The notes beneath the pieces were generated by a model. It was given only the letters and a program-made list of their open reading frames with translations. It was not told where the DNA came from and ran no database searches. The position numbers were made by a program, and so were the translations under genes. From positions 1 to 8,731 of the forward strand of contig JALVBA010000176.1 in assembly GCA_027010905.1 (NCBI GenBank): a stretch of DNA of 8,731 bases. The letters run 5' to 3'. Source of the stretch: Marinilabiliaceae bacterium. GTDB taxonomy: Bacteria > Bacteroidota > Bacteroidia > Bacteroidales > Marinilabiliaceae. Shown here piece by piece: positions 1 through 4,769 of the stretch; position 1 is the stretch's first letter; the number at the start of each line of letters is the position of its first letter.

Positions 1-440
1 CTACATTGATGTTATCAGTATTAATGTTTGCTCAAGAGGGACAAGCTCCCCTGTCAAAAGGAGATAAACAGTTAAATTTTGGTGTTGGATTTTCTGGATT
101 TGGAATTCCATTATACGGAGGTATTGACTTCGCAGTACATAATGACATTACCGTTGGAGGAAATTTAGCATTTGATCTTGCCGGATTTGATTATATGATA
201 CTAAATGCCAGAGGAGATTATCACTGGAACAGGCTGATAGGTATTCCTAGTGAGTGGGATTTTTATACCGGACTGAATCTTGGTGGCTCAATTGGATTAC
301 AACAGTATTATGGCAGTGGTTTACACCTTGATGTTCATTTGGGTGGCAGATGGTACTGGAGTGAAAAGTGGGGTCTTAATCTTGAAATAGGTGGAGGAAC
401 AGGGTTTGGATCTTCAATTGGATTGTCTATGAAATTTTAA
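1..440 (+). CDS. Outer-membrane beta-barrel protein, 5' truncated by window edge
   Basis: The reading frame is already open at the first complete codon (base 3), and the visible N-terminus (TLMLSVLMFA then QEGQ) is the end of a signal peptide with a likely cleavage after Ala, so the true start lies before the window and the TTG at base 6 is not the start. The roughly 135-residue mature part is rich in Gly, Tyr and Trp, with alternating polar and hydrophobic stretches such as KQLNFGVGFS, DITVGGNLAFDL and GLHLDVHLGG. I count about seven or eight candidate strands, fitting a small eight-stranded barrel. The protein ends in Lys-Phe; a terminal aromatic residue is the usual assembly signal for outer-membrane barrels. 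No enzymatic or ligand motif is visible, so a specific function cannot be given. The next gene on this strand follows after 137 bases and has its own promoter candidate. Confidence 0.75.
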   Translation, partial: TLMLSVLMFAQEGQAPLSKGDKQLNFGVGFSGFGIPLYGGIDFAVHNDITVGGNLAFDLAGFDYMILNARGDYHWNRLIGIPSEWDFYTGLNLGGSIGLQQYYGSGLHLDVHLGGRWYWSEKWGLNLEIGGGTGFGSSIGLSMKF

Positions 441-519
441 TATTGTATTATTACATCCTGATTATCAAGATGATTTGATGATATTTTTCAATAATATATC
501 ACAAAACAATGATTATCAG

Positions 520-549
520 TTGTTAGAACGAAATAAAATTATAATTTTG
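520..549 (+). promoter_or_regulatory. Bacteroidota-type promoter for the 578 gene
   Basis: TTG at 520-522 is followed 19 bases later by TAATTTTG at 542-549, an exact match to the TAnnTTTG -7 box used by the Bacteroidota primary sigma factor. Transcription would start near 556, leaving a leader of about 20 bases before the ATG at 578. The assignment rests on sequence match and position only. Confidence 0.55.
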
Positions 550-577
550 AGCAATAATTAATCAAATTTTAAAAGAT

Positions 578-1480
578 ATGAAAAAGTTACTTTCACTTAT
601 TTTAGTACTATCTGTAATCACAATTGTAAATAGCCAAACATTAAAACCTTATATCTTAGGGTCAACATGCAGTAAAAGCATGAGTGATGTAAAGGTCATG
701 GCAATAGCTGGTCTCGAAAAGGCAGGGTTCACTGTTGTTGGTGAGTATATGCCGGTTGAAGATGCCAATAGGTGGATGATAATTGTAAGCCATCCTGCAC
801 TCGATAAGGCTGTAAAGAGTGTTGGTGAACTTACAGGATTTGCCTCTACTCTTCGTCTGGCATTAACAAAAGAGGGTGATGTGATTAATCTTACCTATAC
901 CAATCCTGTTTATTGGGGTAATGCATATTTCAGAGAAGATTTTGATAAAGTGGCAGCTGGTTACACAACAGTTGAATCTGCTTTTAAAAAGGCTGTTGCA
1001 AATATTGGCTCTGCCAAAGGTACGCAGTTCGGCTCTGAGAAGGGGCTTAAACCCGGCGACCTGAGAAAGTACCACTACATGTTTGGGATGCCCTACTTCG
1101 ACGACACTAAAGAACTTGCTGATTTTGATAGTCACGATGAGGCGGTTGCTAAAATTGAGAGCTCGCTTAGATTGGGTAAACCGGGTGTGAAGTTAGTTTA
1201 CAAACATAATGTACCGGGCACTAAGCTAACGCTCTTTGGTCTTGCGCTGTCGGGAGAAACAGGTGAGGGAAGCTTTATGCTAAAAATCGACCTTGGCACT
1301 CCAAAGCATACTGCCTTCTTACCCTATGAGCTACTTGTGATGGATGATGAAGTACACATGCTACACGGAAGATATCGTATCGCACTATCGTTTCCTGATT
1401 TAACTATGGGAACCTTTACTAAAATCATGTCATCACCGGGAGATATTGAGGAGCTACTGAAACAGTTGGTTGAGGATTGA
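578..1480 (+). CDS. Exported protein of unknown function (possible DUF302-like fold)
   Basis: A 300-residue protein with a clear signal peptide (basic MKK, hydrophobic LLSLILVLSVITIV, cleavage near NS-Q at residues 19-20), so it is probably periplasmic. No lipobox is present. Residues about 40-110 (a helix, then GFTVVGEY, a WMIIVSHPAL stretch and a helix leading to a beta pair) recall the order of elements in DUF302 proteins, but this is a resemblance by eye. The second half (about 160-295) is well ordered, with HTAFLPYELLV, HGRYRIALSFPDL and a C-terminal helix ending in DIEELLKQL. I see no catalytic motif, repeats or membrane segment after the signal peptide. The ATG at 578 is chosen because it gives the signal peptide and sits just behind a promoter match. 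A terminator-like hairpin follows, so the gene is probably transcribed alone. Confidence 0.8.
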   Translation: MKKLLSLILVLSVITIVNSQTLKPYILGSTCSKSMSDVKVMAIAGLEKAGFTVVGEYMPVEDANRWMIIVSHPALDKAVKSVGELTGFASTLRLALTKEGDVINLTYTNPVYWGNAYFREDFDKVAAGYTTVESAFKKAVANIGSAKGTQFGSEKGLKPGDLRKYHYMFGMPYFDDTKELADFDSHDEAVAKIESSLRLGKPGVKLVYKHNVPGTKLTLFGLALSGETGEGSFMLKIDLGTPKHTAFLPYELLVMDDEVHMLHGRYRIALSFPDLTMGTFTKIMSSPGDIEELLKQLVED

Positions 1481-1536
1481 AAAACGTACGTTTTTTACTT
1501 ATCCATAATATAATAAGTTTTATTTTACTTAAATAT

Positions 1537-1569
1537 AGAAGGATTCACAGTGTGGGTTCTTTTATATTT
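1537..1569 (+). terminator. Terminator hairpin after the 578 gene
   Basis: A 12-bp stem (1537-1548 with 1552-1563, including four G-U pairs) with a 3-base loop is followed by a T-rich tail (TTTATATTT). It lies in the 188-base space between two convergent genes. Because the G-U pairs become A-C mismatches in the other strand's RNA, the hairpin is best on the + strand. A shorter perfect palindrome directly at the stop codon (1480-1495, AAAAACGT then ACGTTTTT) precedes it and could be a weak additional hairpin. Confidence 0.55.
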
Positions 1570-1668
1570 GAGGTATTTTCGGCACTTTAAAAGCCTGCTG
1601 ATTGTACTTAAGTTCAAGTAATAAATTCGCAACTTTTAGATGTGAGTTTAAAATGATCCCCCTAAACT

Positions 1669-3189
1669 CTAGGGTATATTCGCCCATTCAGGAAACTGAG
1701 TCATATCTATACCAAGGATAGGGCCAAGCAGAATAATTCCAATGGTGATGATTAGAATACCGATGAACTCAAATATTATCCCCACCTTCACCATGTCCAT
1801 AACAGTTATTCGCCCGGTACCAAAAATTATGGCGTTAGGCGGTGTAGCCACAGGCATCAGAAAAGCAAATGAGCTGGCAAGGGTTGCCGGAATCATCAGC
1901 AGTAGGGGATTTGTACCAATTGAGGTACCCAGAGCTGCCAATATGGGAAGCACCATTTGTGAGGTAGCAGTGTTTGAGGTTAGCTCGGTAAGTAAAGTTA
2001 CTATGGTTGTAAGTGATGCTATGGCCAATACCGGCGGCATACCTTTCAGTCCATATAGTTGTTGGCCAACCCACTCTGAGAGCCCTGAATCTTTAAAGCC
2101 ACCTGCAAGAGCAAATCCGCCACCAAACAGAATAATTACACCCCACGGAAGTTTTTTTGTATCCTCCCATTTTAAAATCCGACACTCATCTTTAGCAGGG
2201 ATAATAAACAGCAGCATTGCCACCACAATAGCCACCACCCCATCGTTAATATATTCAGGATTAGGAAATAGTTGTGACCATCCGGGAATCGTAATAGCTC
2301 CTACAGATATAGGCACTCTAGTCAGCCACAACAGAGCCAAAGTAACAAACACGATTAAAACCAATACCTCTTCCCTTCTGATTTTACCAAGCTCGGAATA
2401 ACTATTTCTAAAGTAGTTTTTATCAAGATTAAACTCTATACGGCCAAAGAAGAGGTAGAGAACAAACCATGCAATAAGTAAAAATATAACCGAAATTGGC
2501 AATGCAAAGAAAAACCACTGTGCAAAGGTTATCTCCGGAGCATTAGGAAATGAGATGGCAAAAATACGAATAAATGCCGGATTGGGTGGTGTCCCAATTA
2601 GCGTTGCAATACCACCTATACTTGAGCTGTAAGCGATACCAAGAAGCAACCCCACCGAGTATCTTTTCACCTCCTTAGGTTTTAGGAATGACTCAAGACT
2701 AAGAATAACCGACATAGCTATTGGTACCATCATCATTGTTGTAGCTGTATTGGAAATCCACATCGACAGAAATGCTGTAACCGACATGAATCCTAAAAGA
2801 ATACGACCCGGTTTGATACCGAATATCATTAAGGTAAAGAGTGCTATTCTACGGTGCAGGTTCCACTTCTCCATAGCAATGGCTACCAAAAAACCTCCAA
2901 GAAAAAGAAAGATAACATGGTTGAAATAAAGCGATGATACCAACTTCCCGTTCATAATTCCAAACAGGGGAAATAGTGCAACCGGAATAAAAGCCGTAAC
3001 AGGCAGTGGTACAGCTTCGGTAATCCACCAAACAGCCATCCACAATGCTAGGCCGGCAGTATAGCCAACAACAGGTGTATCAGGAGTAGGGTTAGCAAAA
3101 ACAATAATTATAACCGCAAGTGTAGGCCCTAATAGATAACCGATTCTTTGTAATGGAGTGAGATTTCTATGAAACAATCTGATATTCAT
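1669..3189 (-). CDS. DASS/SLC13 family sodium:dicarboxylate (anion) symporter
   Basis: A 506-residue, very hydrophobic inner-membrane protein with about eleven membrane segments. It carries the two-fold repeat typical of DASS transporters: Ser-Asn-Thr motifs at residues 146-148 (WISNTATTMMMVP) and 405-407 (LTSNTATSQMVLP), each in the hairpin that binds substrate carboxylate and sodium in the VcINDY structure, and matching GTPPN (199-203) and ATPPN (448-452). The stretch ASSFAFLMPVATPPN (438-452) fits the SLC13 family signature. Length is normal for the family and the frame is intact. Likely cargo is succinate, malate, fumarate or another di/tricarboxylate, driven by sodium; sulfate cannot be excluded from sequence alone. 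The ATG at 3187-3189 gives a short cytoplasmic N-terminus before the first membrane segment. Upstream on the same strand are the anti-sigma and sigma genes, 145 bases away, with a hairpin and a -7 box match between. No metabolic enzyme for a dicarboxylate lies nearby. Confidence 0.93.
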   Translation of the reverse strand: MNIRLFHRNLTPLQRIGYLLGPTLAVIIIVFANPTPDTPVVGYTAGLALWMAVWWITEAVPLPVTAFIPVALFPLFGIMNGKLVSSLYFNHVIFLFLGGFLVAIAMEKWNLHRRIALFTLMIFGIKPGRILLGFMSVTAFLSMWISNTATTMMMVPIAMSVILSLESFLKPKEVKRYSVGLLLGIAYSSSIGGIATLIGTPPNPAFIRIFAISFPNAPEITFAQWFFFALPISVIFLLIAWFVLYLFFGRIEFNLDKNYFRNSYSELGKIRREEVLVLIVFVTLALLWLTRVPISVGAITIPGWSQLFPNPEYINDGVVAIVVAMLLFIIPAKDECRILKWEDTKKLPWGVIILFGGGFALAGGFKDSGLSEWVGQQLYGLKGMPPVLAIASLTTIVTLLTELTSNTATSQMVLPILAALGTSIGTNPLLLMIPATLASSFAFLMPVATPPNAIIFGTGRITVMDMVKVGIIFEFIGILIITIGIILLGPILGIDMTQFPEWANIP

Positions 3190-3257
3190 AACAAAATTTG
3201 AAAATAATTATCACCTATGACATGATGACATTTTACCCTAATAATTCAATAATTTAA

Positions 3258-3290
3258 GATTTACAAGGTTGTTCTATACAACTTGTAATC
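3258..3290 (-). terminator. Bulged hairpin between anti-sigma and transporter genes
   Basis: Bases 3278-3290 and 3258-3272 form a 13-bp stem with two single-base bulges and a 5-base loop. On the minus strand it is followed by an AT-rich stretch (TTAAATTATT) rather than a pure T run. It could end the sigma/anti-sigma transcript, or form a 5'-leader hairpin of the transporter mRNA if that starts at the -7 box just upstream (3302-3309). Confidence 0.4.
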
Positions 3291-3301
3291 TTATTTGGAC
3301 T

Positions 3302-3309
3302 CAAAGATA
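3302..3309 (-). promoter_or_regulatory. Candidate -7 box for the transporter gene
   Basis: On the minus strand these bases read TATCTTTG, an exact TAnnTTTG match. It would start transcription near 3295 and leave a leader of about 105 bases before the transporter ATG. No TTG/TTTG -33 element is visible at the expected distance, so the call is weak. Confidence 0.3.
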
Positions 3310-3334
3310 AAATTATATTTTTAAATTATGATCT

Positions 3335-3616
3335 CTATTTATTATTCTGCTGTTTGTTTATAGCATTTTGTATACGTCTCTTTTGATCCTGAGTAAGGGT
3401 GATATTAACAGATTGCTCTTTCATCTTCCTGTTCATATCTTTTATCGATTTTGTAATCATATTTGTCTGCTTGGCAAAACGGTTACAATATTTACAAAAC
3501 ATCAGATGCATCGACAGTTGAACCTTCTCGGCAAGCGAGAGGCTATCTTCCTGTTTTTTTGATATCAGGTACGTCGATTCATAACACGATATCATTATTT
3601 TACCTTTTGTATTCAT
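3335..3616 (-). CDS. Small soluble zinc-finger (ZAS/zf-HC2-like) anti-sigma candidate
   Basis: A 93-residue basic protein with a Cys at position 11 and the HxxxCxxC motif at residues 37-44 (HLMFCKYC), which together match the zinc-binding anti-sigma (ZAS/zf-HC2) fold: a helix with Cys, a linker, then a helix with His and two Cys. There is no membrane segment; the C-terminal half is a charged helical tail. The position directly downstream of an ECF-type sigma factor (47 bases, same strand) is the classical place for its anti-sigma factor. The ATG at 3614-3616 is preferred because the frame's earlier Met codons would overlap the sigma gene by up to 70 bases; a second ATG (3593-3595) starting at MISC is also possible. 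Inference: it binds the upstream sigma factor in the cytoplasm, possibly in a zinc- or redox-dependent way. The motif is seen; partner and signal are inferred. Confidence 0.72.
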   Translation of the reverse strand: MNTKGKIMISCYESTYLISKKQEDSLSLAEKVQLSMHLMFCKYCNRFAKQTNMITKSIKDMNRKMKEQSVNITLTQDQKRRIQNAINKQQNNK

Positions 3617-3663
3617 TGGTCTTTTATATCGTTGAGACAAGGGATGCACCTTATCTTTACTAT

Positions 3664-4236
3664 CTAGTTTTTTATCCAGTTTACCTCCATACAATCTCTG
3701 AGTTGTAATCTTGCTCTGTGTAGCATTGTCCATAAGTTAGACGAAGATAGGTTGAGTTCCTTACAGACGTCACTTCCCGGCATCTCCTCAACAACACGCA
3801 AAATAAAGCACGAAGCCCATTTGTCAGGTAACATTTTGATGCAGTAGTTCAGAATCTTCATGAACTCCTCATTTTCAATTTTGGCTGTTGTCTCATTATC
3901 CCACGCTTTAGGACCTCTCTCCTTAAGCCAGTGGCCAATCATCGACCCGCTCTGTTTAAATCGTGTCTCTTCAGCATCTATTGAAACCGTAGACCTGTTG
4001 GCTTTTTGCCGGTAGAAATCAATAATTTTTCTTTTCAAGATTGAAACCAGCCATGTGTACTCAGTACTATTACCCTTGAACGAAGCTAGACTCTTCAACC
4101 CTGCCAAAAAGGTATCCTGAACCATATCTTCAGCCATCTCAACACTGCCAACCCGCGAAACAGCATAGGCATAGAGCTTATCAGCATATCTGTTTACCCA
4201 GCTGTCAGGATCTGATTTTATGTTGTCCGATACCAT
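3664..4236 (-). CDS. ECF-type RNA polymerase sigma-70 factor
   Basis: A 190-residue protein with the two-domain plan of ECF sigma factors. Sigma region 2 covers about residues 10-76: the helix AEDMVQDTFLAGLKSL (35-50), which contacts core polymerase, then FKGNSTEYTWLVSILKRKIIDFYR (53-76), which recognises and melts the -10 region. A linker of about 45 residues follows. Sigma region 4 covers about 125-184, with LPDKWASCFILR and the helix-turn-helix around VCKELNLSSSNLWTMLHRARLQLR (157-180), which reads the -35 element. Length and the long linker resemble the Sig70_famx1 (TIGR02943) group as I remember it. The ATG at 4234-4236 begins a short acidic N-terminus before region 2. The next gene on the strand is a zinc-finger anti-sigma candidate. 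The upstream intergenic region is shared with the divergent BlaI/M56 operon and holds an inverted repeat at 4246-4273. Confidence 0.9.
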   Translation of the reverse strand: MVSDNIKSDPDSWVNRYADKLYAYAVSRVGSVEMAEDMVQDTFLAGLKSLASFKGNSTEYTWLVSILKRKIIDFYRQKANRSTVSIDAEETRFKQSGSMIGHWLKERGPKAWDNETTAKIENEEFMKILNYCIKMLPDKWASCFILRVVEEMPGSDVCKELNLSSSNLWTMLHRARLQLRDCMEVNWIKN

Positions 4237-4245
4237 CTATTTATT

Positions 4246-4273
4246 TTTGATAAATATACTATATTTTATCAAA
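4246..4273. repeat. Inverted repeat in the sigma factor leader/promoter
   Basis: Perfect 9-bp arms TTTGATAAA (4246-4254) and TTTATCAAA (4265-4273) are separated by 10 AT-only-plus-one-C bases. The repeat begins 9 bases upstream of the sigma gene's start codon. It could be a regulator-binding site or a leader hairpin. The surroundings are very AT-rich, which raises the chance of coincidence. Confidence 0.4.
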
Positions 4274-4319
4274 CACTCCCATTATAGAGCAGCTCTTTTT
4301 ATTATGTGTTCTTCAAGGC

Positions 4320-4379
4320 ATTCAACTGTTTTTTCAGTTGAATACCTGAAATATAAGTTGGCAAACTGAAAAAACAGTT
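4320..4379. promoter_or_regulatory. Three phased operator-like palindromes before the BlaI-like gene
   Basis: Three 16-bp sites of the form AACTG-N6-CAGTT lie at 4324-4339 (T6 spacer; arms extend to a perfect 9 bp, 4320-4343), 4344-4359 (ACCTG and AAGTT, 8 of 10 arm bases matching) and 4364-4379 (A6 spacer, perfect 5-bp arms). Their centres are 4331.5, 4351.5 and 4371.5, exactly 20 bp apart. The outer two are the same 16-mer in opposite orientations. The middle site overlaps the -33 box and the third fills the space between -33 and -7 boxes, the expected arrangement for repression by the BlaI-type protein encoded next door. The core differs from the TACAnnTGTA-type sites known for BlaI/MecI/CopY. 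Confidence 0.65.
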
Positions 4380-4388
4380 GTATGTTTG
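4358..4388 (+). promoter_or_regulatory. Promoter of the BlaI/M56 operon
   Basis: TTG at 4358-4360 and TATGTTTG at 4381-4388 (exact TAnnTTTG) are separated by 20 bases, fitting the Bacteroidota primary promoter. Transcription would begin near 4395, giving a leader of about 15 bases before the ATG at 4410. The boxes are interleaved with operator sites two and three. Confidence 0.6.
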
Positions 4389-4409
4389 TATTATCATAAA
4401 ATTAACAAC

Positions 4410-4769
4410 ATGAAAAAGTTAACACGCAAAGAGGAGGAGTTGATGAAAATCCTCTGGAAGCTTGAAAAAGCTTTTGTAAAAGATATCATCAAATTGTATC
4501 AGGATCCTAAACCACACTACAACACAACCTCATCGTTGGTAAGACTTCTACAGGACAAAGGTGTTGTTGGATTTAAGCAGTACGGTAATACCTACCAGTA
4601 TTATCCTCTAATCACAAAAGAGGAGTACAGACGTTCGTTTATGAATCAGGTTGTAACCGACTATTTCGACAACTCCTATAAAAGTGCAGTAGCCTTTTTT
4701 GTTAAAGAGAAGAACCTATCACCCGAAGAGATTGATGAGCTGGTAAAAATAATTAAAGATCAGAAATAA
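4410..4769 (+). CDS. BlaI/MecI/CopY family transcriptional repressor
   Basis: A 119-residue protein of normal length for the family. Residues 1-68 form a winged helix: helices LTRKEEELMKILWKLEK and VKDIIKLYQ, a recognition helix around YNTTSSLVRLLQDKG (37-51), and a beta wing GFKQYGNTYQYYPLI (54-68). Residues 71-119 form the C-terminal dimerisation helices. The ATG at 4410 is chosen because the conserved N-terminus starts there; the frame continues upstream to a TTG at 4386, but that lies inside the -7 box. The stop codon overlaps the M56 gene's ATG by one base, so the two are translationally coupled, as in blaI-blaR1 pairs. Family knowledge: a dimer represses its own operon and is cut by the partner protease when the sensor is triggered. 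The position equivalent to the Asn-Phe bond cleaved in staphylococcal BlaI is Phe96-Phe97 here, by eye alignment. No beta-lactamase gene is nearby. Confidence 0.92.
   Translation: MKKLTRKEEELMKILWKLEKAFVKDIIKLYQDPKPHYNTTSSLVRLLQDKGVVGFKQYGNTYQYYPLITKEEYRRSFMNQVVTDYFDNSYKSAVAFFVKEKNLSPEEIDELVKIIKDQK

Noticed and set aside
6..8. TTG as the start of the outer-membrane protein gene
   Set aside because: The frame is open upstream and starting here would leave only half of a signal peptide without its basic N-terminus.
863..1135. 90-codon open frame on the - strand
   Set aside because: Antisense to the exported 300-residue protein; no start signal or domain.
1742..2401. 219-codon open frame on the + strand
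   Set aside because: It lies wholly antisense to the DASS transporter, whose protein has all family motifs; the + strand translation shows no domain and is a by-product of codon use.
3617..3733. Longer N-terminus for the anti-sigma candidate
   Set aside because: It would overlap the sigma gene by 70 bases and adds a basic, featureless stretch before the conserved zinc-finger part.
4285..4300. AGAG-CAG-CTCT hairpin followed by T residues as a terminator
   Set aside because: The stem is only 4 bp and lies between divergent promoters where no + strand transcript is expected to end.
4386..4409. TTG start giving an 8-residue extension of the BlaI-like protein
   Set aside because: The TTG sits inside the TATGTTTG -7 box and the extra residues are not part of the family N-terminus; ATG at 4410 fits better.
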